Source: a virus
IMG/VR virus record: IMGVR_UViG_3300023099_000012
Span: 1 to 41,913 of that record
DNA length: 41,913 bases
Direction: 5' to 3' (one strand)
Under the pieces are notes generated by a model, which saw only the letters and a program-made list of their open reading frames with translations, was not told the origin of the DNA and did no database searches. The first letter of the stretch is position 1; each line of letters starts with the position of its first letter. Of the stretch, positions 7,135 through 15,432 are shown piece by piece. Position numbers and translations under genes: made by a program.

Positions 7135-8402
7135 TGGCAAAGACACCAGAAGAAATGGCTTTAGAAATCAATCAAAAAATTGACGGATTCAAGGCTGAGT
7201 TAGACAAGGCTTCCACTAAAGAGGAATTTGATTCTTTGGAGGCTAAAATCAAGGAATTGGAAGAAAAAGATAATTCGGAAGAACTAAAAAATGTTCAAAC
7301 TGAATTAAAAGAACTTAAGGAAAACATCGCATTATTGAAAGATAATAACGGGGGTGTTGAAATCTCTGAAAACCTTATGGCGAGCATTGAGAAATCATTG
7401 ACTGATGCGTTACCTACGCTTAAATTAATGAAATCAGGAGCGCAAGCAAAAGGCTTTGAATTGGAAATTGAGGTAAAAGCTCCAGTAAATATGACAACTG
7501 GCGCAATTACTAATGCAACAGCAACTCCTGTTAGTTTCGTATATCAGCAAGTTACAGAATATGCTGAAGACGTAAGACCTGAAGAATACATTATCAATTA
7601 TCTTGACAATGGATCTACAAACAAGGCTTCACTTCCGTATATGGACAAGTTGCCAACTGAAGGGACAATGGCTATCACGGCAGAGGGTGCGTTGAAACCG
7701 CTTATATCTATCAGTTTTGTTTTAAGATACTCACAAGCTGTTAAGATTGCAGGACGTACAAAAGTTTCAGAAGAGGCTTTGGATGATATTCCTAACTTAA
7801 TGGCTATCATCAGAAACGAATTGATGTATGAGCACAGGATTGCAGAACAAGCGGCTATTTTTACCGCTGTAAATGCTTTTGCCCCTGCTTTCGTGGCTGG
7901 TGGTATGGCAGGTTCTACAAACTTCCCTTCTAACTGGGATGCTTTAAGGGCTGCAATTTACGCTATCAAGATTCAGTCAAACGGAAGATACATTCCTAAC
8001 GCTGCATTGGTTCCAAGTGCCGATGTTTACAATATGGGCGCAACAAAAGACACCTTGGGGCAATATGTTATCCCAACATTCGTTTTGCCTGATGGAACTC
8101 GTGTAAGTGGCGTGAGAATTATCGAGGTTAATGATGATTCGGTTACTGAAGGTTCGTTTATCGTAGGAGACTGGAGAAAATTCAAAAGACGTGTTTACAA
8201 ATCTTTCACGGTTCGAATTGGTCAGGGTATTGTTGGTTCTGCAACGGCGGCTAACATCCAATCTGATTTTGAAATGAATATGTACACAATGATCGGAGAA
8301 TCAAGAGTTCATTTCTGGATTTACGAAAACGAAAAAGTAGCTTTCATTAAGTCAACTTTCGCTGCGGTAAAAACAGCAATCGAAGCTCCATCAGAAGAAT
8401 AA
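7134..8402 (+). CDS. Major capsid protein (HK97 fold)
   Basis: A 422-residue protein. Residues 1-75 are a charged coiled coil (EEFDSLEAKIKELEEK...) like the cleavable delta/scaffold domain of HK97-type capsids. The rest (SLPYMDKLPTEGTMAITAEG, RTKVSEEALDDIPNL, then ALVPSADVYNMG and later VHFWIYENEKVAFIK) follows the Bacteroidota phage HK97-fold capsid pattern. The start overlaps the protease stop by one base. Confidence 0.92.
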   Translation: MAKTPEEMALEINQKIDGFKAELDKASTKEEFDSLEAKIKELEEKDNSEELKNVQTELKELKENIALLKDNNGGVEISENLMASIEKSLTDALPTLKLMKSGAQAKGFELEIEVKAPVNMTTGAITNATATPVSFVYQQVTEYAEDVRPEEYIINYLDNGSTNKASLPYMDKLPTEGTMAITAEGALKPLISISFVLRYSQAVKIAGRTKVSEEALDDIPNLMAIIRNELMYEHRIAEQAAIFTAVNAFAPAFVAGGMAGSTNFPSNWDALRAAIYAIKIQSNGRYIPNAALVPSADVYNMGATKDTLGQYVIPTFVLPDGTRVSGVRIIEVNDDSVTEGSFIVGDWRKFKRRVYKSFTVRIGQGIVGSATAANIQSDFEMNMYTMIGESRVHFWIYENEKVAFIKSTFAAVKTAIEAPSEE

Positions 8403-8426
8403 AAATAACCTTTAAACAAAAGCATT

Positions 8427-8624
8427 ATGGCTGATAAAGAAGAAGTAAAAGCGGTTACAAAGGATTCAATCGTGATGGCTCAAACGTCATACAAGGGGAA
8501 TTCACAATCAGAATTGGTTGAGGTTGAAATCATTAAAGACGGTTCTTTTTACAAAAAAGGACAAAAAGACAATGTTCATCCGACTGTTGCCGCTATCCTT
8601 AAGGAAAAAGGACTAATTAAATAA
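8427..8624 (+). CDS. Small structural-region protein, 65 aa
   Basis: Begins MADKEEVKAVTKDSIVMAQ and ends VHPTVAAILKEKGLIK. It lies just after the capsid gene, where small head-decoration or connector-associated proteins are common. I recognise no domain, so a head-associated role is inferred from position only. Confidence 0.65.
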   Translation: MADKEEVKAVTKDSIVMAQTSYKGNSQSELVEVEIIKDGSFYKKGQKDNVHPTVAAILKEKGLIK

Positions 8625-8633
8625 TAAAGACAA

Positions 8634-9242
8634 ATGCCAACAATATTAACATCGGACTATTTCAAATCAGGAGAACTGTTTATTCCAAACAGCGTGGAAG
8701 TTCCAAGCATTCAAGCGGGGAACAATACAGCTATTTCGGAAATAAACATCTTCATTGAAAAATACGAGAAAATATTGTTGGTAGATGTTTTGGGAATCGT
8801 TCAGTACAACCTGCTAAAAGAAAATCAGGAGCAGACAAGCGGTGTGTGGTTTGACCTTATCAATGGGAAAGATTATGGCAACAAGGTATGGGCAGGACTG
8901 AAACCAGTCATTGCATCTTACATTTTTTGCAAGTACCTTGACAATGACAAGACTTACTATACGACATTGGGAATCGAGCGCTCAAGGGCAGAAAATTCCA
9001 CGTCTGTTAACCCGACTGAAAAGCTGGTTGAGATATGGAACAGTTTCGTGGAGATTTACCAAGGCTCATTCAATTGCGACTGGAGATACCTTCAGCCTAT
9101 ATTTTATTTCGAGGGATGGGATTTGGGAAATTACCGTAACAGCACATATGCCTCATTGCTTGAGTACCTGAAAGCTTTTCCTGAAATTTATTCTACTGAT
9201 TATTTTACCCGATATGAATTCAAAAACAGATTCGGGTTATGA
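8634..9242 (+). CDS. Head-tail connector / head completion protein
   Basis: A 202-residue protein with helical stretches and aromatic-rich segments (LIIASYIFCKYLDNDKTYYT-like core). It resembles the DUF6712-type proteins that follow the capsid gene in Bacteroidota siphophages and are thought to be neck adaptors. The order capsid, small protein, this protein, tail-completion protein, tube supports the call. It overlaps the next gene by 4 bases. Confidence 0.65.
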   Translation: MPTILTSDYFKSGELFIPNSVEVPSIQAGNNTAISEINIFIEKYEKILLVDVLGIVQYNLLKENQEQTSGVWFDLINGKDYGNKVWAGLKPVIASYIFCKYLDNDKTYYTTLGIERSRAENSTSVNPTEKLVEIWNSFVEIYQGSFNCDWRYLQPIFYFEGWDLGNYRNSTYASLLEYLKAFPEIYSTDYFTRYEFKNRFGL

Positions 9243-9730
9243 TAATCGTAGAAAAGCAACTGACAAAGGCATTCGGTAATTTGCCAGAGATTCAAGGATT
9301 CAAACCAGTTTACAAATGGGGAAACAAGGATCACTTGATCAAGCAACTGAAATTGTTTGGGGCAGAAGCAAAATCGCCATATCCTTTGATTTATCAAACG
9401 TCCAATTCCGACAATGACAGCGGGCAGAAAAATTACACGGAAACGGAATTGATTTTGGTTTTAGCAACAAGGGTTACGCAGACTGAGCTATTGAACGAGA
9501 ACAGGTGGGCGATGAGTTACGAAAATATCTTATGGCCACTCGCTCAGAACATAGAAACACTTTTCAAGAAGTCACAGATGTTTGTTTGGGATAACGATTT
9601 CACAAAAACCACTTACCCTAATTACGGGGATGCGGAGGAAAACTTCACAACCGACATATGGGACGCATTGGAATTAAGATTTAACGGATTAAAAATAACA
9701 ACGAATTGCCTTGGCAATTTCAAATACTAA
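9239..9730 (+). CDS. Putative tail completion / tail terminator protein
   Basis: A 163-residue protein (MIIVEKQLTKAFGNLPEIQG...) placed between the neck adaptor and the tube protein. The alpha/beta pattern with NRWAMSYENILWPLAQNIE and a strand-rich C-terminus fits tail-terminator-like proteins in size and position. I see no diagnostic motif, so the function is positional. Confidence 0.55.
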   Translation: MIIVEKQLTKAFGNLPEIQGFKPVYKWGNKDHLIKQLKLFGAEAKSPYPLIYQTSNSDNDSGQKNYTETELILVLATRVTQTELLNENRWAMSYENILWPLAQNIETLFKKSQMFVWDNDFTKTTYPNYGDAEENFTTDIWDALELRFNGLKITTNCLGNFKY

Positions 9731-9735
9731 AAAAT

Positions 9736-10677
9736 ATGGCATTAATAAACGCTTTAAATTGCGACAAGGAAAACCTTGGATTGGGAGTTGTGGAATGCGA
9801 GGCAAGGTTGAAGGATTTCAAGTCTTTTATCCTAACGCCTAAAAGCTGGAGAATCACCCTTACGGAATTGGAAACTTTGACGCTTCCAGAACTTGTGGGA
9901 TTCGTTCAAAACGAAACTTGGCAGCCTTTTCTGAATTCAGTAGAATTCGTTAACAACACTCCAGAACCAACGACAAAAGAATACACGGGAGGCGTTATGT
10001 CGGTTATCCGTAACGGAAAACCACAATACTCTTTCGAGTTTGACAACGGAATTGGATTCCACAAGGCAGCCTATTCCAAAAACTCATTCAACAACTACAA
10101 TGTTATCTTGGTTGATTCCGCAGGTACATTGGTAGGTGCAGTTACTGCTGACGGATTGAGTTTCACTGGACTTACTGCATCCATGGTAAACACAAGAACG
10201 TACGTTCCGCAAGTAGGGGATGAAACGGCAAAAACTATTGTTGAATTCCAATTGTCAAATGAGGATCAGTTCAACAAAAGAATGGCAATTATCACAACCG
10301 ACCAATCGGGAGTTGATGTCAATTCTGAATTGATGGGAATTATTGGAGTTAACGTTTCAGGAACTGCATCAGTAGCAAACGGATTTACTGTTAATGTTAC
10401 AGCCGTAAACAACACAATTTTTGGAATAGAAGGATTGGGGGTTGACAACTTCAGAATCAGAAACACGGCAAATAATGCGGTATTGGCAATTGACACGGTT
10501 GCGGCCGGAACTACGGAAGGAAGTTACGTTATCGACACGACAACACCTCCGACTTTGGCGGCAAGTTACATTGTCGAGATGTACGATGCAACGGCAACAC
10601 CTCCAGTTAACACGGCATTGGTTGGAGACAATCAATTGTACAGGGGCGCATCAAAACCGATTATTGCAGCAGCTTAA
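9736..10677 (+). CDS. Major tail tube protein with C-terminal Ig-like domain
   Basis: I use ATG 9736 (MALINALNCDKENLGLGVVEC), with upstream bases belonging to the preceding gene. It has 313 residues. The N-terminal two thirds, up to about residue 205, would form the tube. Residues from about 210 are Thr/Val/Ala-rich beta sequence (VNVSGTASVANGFTVNVTAV...), typical of an Ig-like decoration domain. A strong terminator follows directly, which fits a highly expressed structural gene. Confidence 0.75.
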   Translation: MALINALNCDKENLGLGVVECEARLKDFKSFILTPKSWRITLTELETLTLPELVGFVQNETWQPFLNSVEFVNNTPEPTTKEYTGGVMSVIRNGKPQYSFEFDNGIGFHKAAYSKNSFNNYNVILVDSAGTLVGAVTADGLSFTGLTASMVNTRTYVPQVGDETAKTIVEFQLSNEDQFNKRMAIITTDQSGVDVNSELMGIIGVNVSGTASVANGFTVNVTAVNNTIFGIEGLGVDNFRIRNTANNAVLAIDTVAAGTTEGSYVIDTTTPPTLAASYIVEMYDATATPPVNTALVGDNQLYRGASKPIIAAA

Positions 10678-10699
10678 TACCACAGACATTTTTAACCTT

Positions 10700-10730
10700 A
10701 AAGGGTGGGTTTATCGCCTACCCTTTTTTT
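10700..10730 (+). terminator. Rho-independent terminator after tail tube gene
   Basis: Stem AAAGGGT...ACCCTTT (inner G-G pairs with C-C, one G.U) around a short loop, followed by a run of seven T. It separates the abundant head/tube genes from the lower-abundance tape-measure region. Confidence 0.85.
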
Positions 10731-10742
10731 ATACCAAACATT

Positions 10743-11012
10743 ATGAAATTTGATACAGTATCATTTACAAAAGAGGGTTATGAAAAATTTACCCAATTGA
10801 CAAAAGAAAAACAGATTGAAAAACTTTCAAATCTGTTAAATCCGAAAGACGATAAAAGAGCGGAAAAACTTCTAAAACACATTCCAAATGGGGATATCAT
10901 TCAAGGAGATGGGCAGGAGACTGAACAGCATAACGAAACAGGAACTGCAGAAGGAAGTTCAGAATTTAGTGGAAACGGACAAAAATCGAGACCTAAGAAA
11001 AGCAAAGATTAA
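10743..11012 (+). CDS. Hypothetical protein, 89 aa (tail chaperone position)
   Basis: Begins MKFDTVSFTKEGYEKFTQL. The second half is low-complexity and polar (Gln/Glu/Gly/Ser), ending in a basic KKSKD tail. It occupies the place of a tail assembly chaperone between tube and tape measure but shows no recognisable family. It overlaps the next frame by 125 bases. No classic slippery heptamer stands out. Confidence 0.6.
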   Translation: MKFDTVSFTKEGYEKFTQLTKEKQIEKLSNLLNPKDDKRAEKLLKHIPNGDIIQGDGQETEQHNETGTAEGSSEFSGNGQKSRPKKSKD

Positions 11013-11340
11013 TGAACTTGAGTTTGGATTAAGACCGGATTATACCAAAATCGGATCTTATCGAAGCGATTCCTACGCAAGCAATAAAAACAATATGAAT
11101 GGGTTGGCTGGATTTGGAAATGTCGATTTGATTTTAACAGGAGCTTGGTCTAACTCACTATTTCCAATCAAAAAAGGAGACGGATTCTTTTTTGACAGTT
11201 CCAACGACAAGAATTCAGAGCTTATTTCCAAATACGGATTGGATATTCTCGGATTGAACCAAAAGACATTCAACAAGATTCAGAAGGAAGTTTACGCACG
11301 TCAGATAGTTTTGTTCATTAAAAAAAGAATAGGTCAATGA
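10888..11340 (+). CDS. Phage structural-region protein, 150 aa
   Basis: The conserved-looking part starts near residue 34: RDLRKAKINELEFGLRPDYT, then MNGLAGFGNVDLILTGAW and FFFDSSNDKNSELISKYGLDI. I recall this pattern from Bacteroidota phage tail-region proteins without assigned function. The start is uncertain: ATG 10888 gives a 125-base overlap, with internal ATG 10909 and GTG 10972 as alternatives. The stop overlaps the next ATG (ATGA). Confidence 0.65.
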   Translation: MGISFKEMGRRLNSITKQELQKEVQNLVETDKNRDLRKAKINELEFGLRPDYTKIGSYRSDSYASNKNNMNGLAGFGNVDLILTGAWSNSLFPIKKGDGFFFDSSNDKNSELISKYGLDILGLNQKTFNKIQKEVYARQIVLFIKKRIGQ

Positions 11341-11924
11341 TCCAATACAATAATTTAGAAATACCGGCTAAAATGTTTTTCAAGATAATAGACACAAGCG
11401 ACTTGTCTTTATTGGGAGAAGACAGCGCAGAAAATCAGCAGAAATCTTGGAACAATATCTTTGACGAGTATTTCGAATTGTCAGGAAACAAGAAAATAAA
11501 GTCAGCTATGGACAAGAATTTCAAGCTGGCTTTTCTTGAGTTAAAAATACGCAAAATAAAAGATTGCATTCACGCACTTATGTATATCATACCTTACGAG
11601 TGCATCCAAGAAAAACAAACCATTCAAGGAGCTTTGAAATCGTTGTCAGTAAAATACGATCCGTCAAAAAACACGATAGACGAATGCAGCAGGATATTGA
11701 AATCCGATATTGGTATGCTCAAGAATCAGATAAACATAATTTTGTCGGGAATACCAAAATCAAAAGAATCTATAAAACGGACTTTCGAGGATGATATGTC
11801 CTCAATAATGCGTGTGTTGGGTTTTTCTGTACCAATAGATATAAGTATGTATCTTTATTTGTCACACTTGAAAACAGTAAAAAGCATTTCAGAATCCTCT
11901 AATAAAAAACAAAAAAATGGCTAA
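11337..11924 (+). CDS. Hypothetical protein, 195 aa, upstream of tape measure
   Basis: A mostly helical, Lys/Ile-rich protein with short helices (KNFKLAFLELKIRKIKDCIH). It is coupled to both neighbours: ATGA overlap at the start and 8-base overlap with the tape measure. The position just before the tape measure is where tail assembly chaperones lie, but I see no supporting motif. Confidence 0.65.
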   Translation: MIQYNNLEIPAKMFFKIIDTSDLSLLGEDSAENQQKSWNNIFDEYFELSGNKKIKSAMDKNFKLAFLELKIRKIKDCIHALMYIIPYECIQEKQTIQGALKSLSVKYDPSKNTIDECSRILKSDIGMLKNQINIILSGIPKSKESIKRTFEDDMSSIMRVLGFSVPIDISMYLYLSHLKTVKSISESSNKKQKNG

Positions 11925-14900
11925 CGGGGAATTTATAGAAGGATTATCTGATTCGGCACTCGCATCGATAAAGGAATTCGTGAAGGAAGTTGACAAAGGC
12001 GCAAAGTCGGTAGAAAAAATAAATGAACTTTTCGGAAAGACGAAACTGCCAAGCGGGGCAAAACCAGTTTTCGACGGAATCAATGACGAGTTGGGGAAAT
12101 CCAACAAGCTAATGACCGAATCCGAAAGGCTAACGACAAAATTGGCAAACGCCAGGACTGCCGAAGCGTTGGAGGTTGCTAAATTAAAGATTGAACTAGC
12201 CAATCTTACGGCCGAAAACAAGAAAGCCGCAATTGAGGCTTTGGGACAGCTTAATTCTTATCAGAAATTATCCGCTCAACTGAATACCTTAAGAACGGAG
12301 GTAAAGGCAACAGCTACCGATATGTACCTTCTTGAGCAGTCGGGAAAAAAGAACTCAGTTGAATACAAAAAACTTTCGTCAACATATGATGAAAATATTA
12401 AAAAAGTAACGCAACTTGATGCCGTTTTAAAGAAAATAGACGCTTCTGCAGGGCAACACCAGAGAAGCGTGGGTAACTATGCTTCAGGATTTAATGGACT
12501 TAACACATCTATTCAGCAGATATTAAGGGAAGCACCAGCGGCTGCGGTTTCGTTAAACACTTTCTTTTTAGGTATATCAAATAACTTACCTATGTTTTTT
12601 GACGAGATAACCAAGGTTAATCAAGGTCTAAAAGAACTCAAGGATTTAGCGTCAATTGCTAATTCAGAACTTTCTTCACAAACGGCATTGCAAAAAGCTA
12701 GTGCGGAGGCTTCTGCCAGTGCTTCTGAAGCACTTGAAAGCCAGGTAGGAAACCTGATAAGCAGCGTAGAGGCTTCTTCTGCACAGGTTGCCGCAATAAA
12801 AGAACAGATTACAGCTCACGTTGGAGAAATAGCAGCAACAGGGGAAGCTTCTATTGCAACAGTTGCAAATACAGAGGCAACATTGATTAACGCTGGTGCT
12901 ACCGTGGAACAGGTGGCAGCACTGCAGTCTGAAATTGTGGCCACAGGAAGCGCTACCCGTGTTTCGGCAGAACACACATTGGCGCTTAATGCTCAAACAG
13001 CGGCAACATTGGAAGCAAATACAGCGGTGGCATCTTCGCCTTCTCTAATGGCTCGACTTGGCTCGTCATTGTTTTCAATAAACACGTTATTGACAGTAGG
13101 GGTGTTGGCTTTGACGTTGTACGGTGGAAAATTGATTGAGGTAATAAGCAAGTGGCTTGAAGGAGCAACTGCAGCCGACGCAATGAAACAGGCAATGGAG
13201 GATTTGGACACGATAAGGATTTCTTCCATAAAATCGGTCGTAAAAGAGGGTATTGAACTGAACCAAAACCTAAAGATTGCCAAGAACGTAAAAATAAGCC
13301 TGCAGGAAAGGGAAATTGCGGCAAAAAAAGTATTAGACCAATATCCTTTTTGGTTTGAGAATTTAGGCAAAGAAGCCATATTGAATGGAAATGTTCAAAA
13401 AGCGGTTGAAGGCGTGAATGCCGCATTGCTGTCACGAGCAAAAAGCAACGCAGCCGTTACCAAGATTACGGAAAACCAGTCTAAGATTATAGACCTTGAA
13501 GAAGAAAGGCTTACAGTTATAGAGAGAATTACTGCGGCTGAATCTACATTGAGGTCGGTTCAATTGAGGTCAAACGCCGCAAGTGCATCAGAGACGGCAT
13601 ACCAGACAGAAGTAAATGCCTTGAAAACAGTCAATGACCAGAAAGAAAACAGGGCAGACCTCGATAAAGAAATAGCAAATCTTACATCCATAAACAACAG
13701 GCTTCTTGGATATGCCAACGAGGAATCTGAAAAAGCAATTGGATTGGATTACAAGGCGACCAAGGAAAAAAAAGCAAAGAATCTGGCTCAAAAAGAAGAA
13801 ATAGACTACTTGGCTACAGCCTACGCATTAAGGAAGAAAAACAATGAAATACTTATTGCATCCGAAGAAAGCGCAATGAACGATGAGGAAAAAAACTTCA
13901 GCAAGCGACTTGAGGCAATGGAAAACTATTACTTCCAAAGACAGGTAGGCGCAAGAATGGCTTTTGACGAGGAAACACGCCTAAACGAGCAAGTATTCAG
14001 GAATCAGAAAAAACAATACGAGAAAGCAATATCCGAGGGCAAGGCGGTTCAGGAAACATTGAACCAGCTTGAATATCAATATCAAATAAACAGGCAGCTT
14101 ATCAGGACTAATTTCGAAGACCAATCCAATCAAGTAACTATTGAAAAAGCCAAGGCGTTGAGGGGTGTTTTGGAATCGATAACCGATCAAGACCAAAAAA
14201 ACCTTATATCCGAAAAGAGCATTGAGGACGCAAGGCAGATAGGATTGTTATTGTCAAACATAGGGGGAGAAACTACCATTGCAGGATTCAAGAAACTTGA
14301 CCAGCAACTAAAAAAACTATCTGATAGCGAAAAAGAAAGGAATCTCCAGGCGATAAGGATTGACCTTGCAAGAACTTTGGCAGAACAAGACCGTATAAAA
14401 GCTTCTTTGCTGCCAAATGAGGTGTTGTCACAAAATCAGGCTTTTATAGACCAGAAAAACAAGGAACTGGAATTGACAAAACAGTTGACCGCAGCAGAAA
14501 ATGAAGCAGCAACTGAAACAGCGGCAAATTTAAGGGTAAAAGCCGAAGCAATGGCGGCTTATATCAAGAGTTTTACGGAGGGTTTTTTCGGACAGGCCGG
14601 ACTGCCTACGCTTTTCAAGGCGCTCAATAAAGAGATTGAGGGTTTCGGGCAAGATTTTGCGACCACTTTCGTAACGGTTGCAGAAATAGCTCAAGAGGCT
14701 TTGGCTTTTATGAACCAAAACCAACAGGCTTATTTCGATGCTCAGTATTCAAGATTAGAAAAAGAAAAAGACATTGCCATAATGTTTGCCGGAGAATCCG
14801 CTTCCGCAAAAGAGGAAATCGAAAAGCAATTTGAAAACAGAAGCCGTGCAATAAGACAGCGAGAGGCAGAGGCACAGAAACAACAGGCAATTTTCAATGC

Positions 14901-15429
14901 GGTAATAAACACGGCTCAGGCGGTTGTGGGTGCATTGGCCAAACTTCCAGACCCTACGGCAGTTCCGTTGTCTATTGCCGTGGGAATTATAGGTGCGGCA
15001 CAGATTGCCCTTATCGCAGGACAGCAAGTGCCTCAATATGCCTTGGGTACGGACAATCACCCTGGAGGAATGGCTATTGTCGGGGATGGTGGAAAGCAAG
15101 AACTTGTCTATCAGCCGTCTTCGGGATTCTCGGTAACGCCAAAGACAGATACTTTGGTGGATTTGGAAAAAGGATCTAAAGTTTTCCCAGATTTCAACAA
15201 GATATTGAAAAATAGCGGTGCAATGTTGGGTGGAGTTCCCAATATTTTATTGGAAAGTTCGGGCGCATCGGCTTCAGAAATAGATGGAATTATGGGCAAG
15301 TATTTTGCGAATATTCAAACAAATAATACTACTTTTGATGAGCGAGGATTCAGGTTGTCTGTAACTAAAAACGGTAACAACACTGTATTCGCCAACAAGC
15401 GTGGAAGTTCCACAGGCTTAATCACTTAA
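11917..15429 (+). CDS. Tape measure protein
   Basis: A 1170-residue protein, the largest in the window, with long Ala/Glu/Lys-rich coiled coils (residues 60-170, 250-360, 500-880). A hydrophobic segment SSLFSINTLLTVGVLALTLY lies near residue 385. The C-terminal region contains TAQAVVGALAKLPDPTAVPL then AQIALIAGQQVP and PGGMAIVGDGGKQELVY, typical of tape measures. It sets tail length and may take part in DNA delivery through the envelope. No peptidase domain is evident. Confidence 0.92.
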   Translation: MANGEFIEGLSDSALASIKEFVKEVDKGAKSVEKINELFGKTKLPSGAKPVFDGINDELGKSNKLMTESERLTTKLANARTAEALEVAKLKIELANLTAENKKAAIEALGQLNSYQKLSAQLNTLRTEVKATATDMYLLEQSGKKNSVEYKKLSSTYDENIKKVTQLDAVLKKIDASAGQHQRSVGNYASGFNGLNTSIQQILREAPAAAVSLNTFFLGISNNLPMFFDEITKVNQGLKELKDLASIANSELSSQTALQKASAEASASASEALESQVGNLISSVEASSAQVAAIKEQITAHVGEIAATGEASIATVANTEATLINAGATVEQVAALQSEIVATGSATRVSAEHTLALNAQTAATLEANTAVASSPSLMARLGSSLFSINTLLTVGVLALTLYGGKLIEVISKWLEGATAADAMKQAMEDLDTIRISSIKSVVKEGIELNQNLKIAKNVKISLQEREIAAKKVLDQYPFWFENLGKEAILNGNVQKAVEGVNAALLSRAKSNAAVTKITENQSKIIDLEEERLTVIERITAAESTLRSVQLRSNAASASETAYQTEVNALKTVNDQKENRADLDKEIANLTSINNRLLGYANEESEKAIGLDYKATKEKKAKNLAQKEEIDYLATAYALRKKNNEILIASEESAMNDEEKNFSKRLEAMENYYFQRQVGARMAFDEETRLNEQVFRNQKKQYEKAISEGKAVQETLNQLEYQYQINRQLIRTNFEDQSNQVTIEKAKALRGVLESITDQDQKNLISEKSIEDARQIGLLLSNIGGETTIAGFKKLDQQLKKLSDSEKERNLQAIRIDLARTLAEQDRIKASLLPNEVLSQNQAFIDQKNKELELTKQLTAAENEAATETAANLRVKAEAMAAYIKSFTEGFFGQAGLPTLFKALNKEIEGFGQDFATTFVTVAEIAQEALAFMNQNQQAYFDAQYSRLEKEKDIAIMFAGESASAKEEIEKQFENRSRAIRQREAEAQKQQAIFNAVINTAQAVVGALAKLPDPTAVPLSIAVGIIGAAQIALIAGQQVPQYALGTDNHPGGMAIVGDGGKQELVYQPSSGFSVTPKTDTLVDLEKGSKVFPDFNKILKNSGAMLGGVPNILLESSGASASEIDGIMGKYFANIQTNNTTFDERGFRLSVTKNGNNTVFANKRGSSTGLIT

Positions 15430-15432
15430 ACA

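Noticed and set aside
9706-9735. Upstream extension of the tail tube protein (MPWQFQILKN...)
   Set aside because: These bases encode the C-terminus of the previous gene; ATG 9736, 5 bases after its stop, is a better start.
10743-11340. Programmed frameshift joining two tail chaperone frames (G/GT type)
   Set aside because: No slippery heptamer is evident in the overlap, and the second product looks like an independent conserved protein with its own starts.
12676-13441. Minus-strand open frames opposite the tape measure and other late genes
   Set aside because: They are shadows of well-supported + strand genes, with low-complexity composition and no plausible starts or neighbours.
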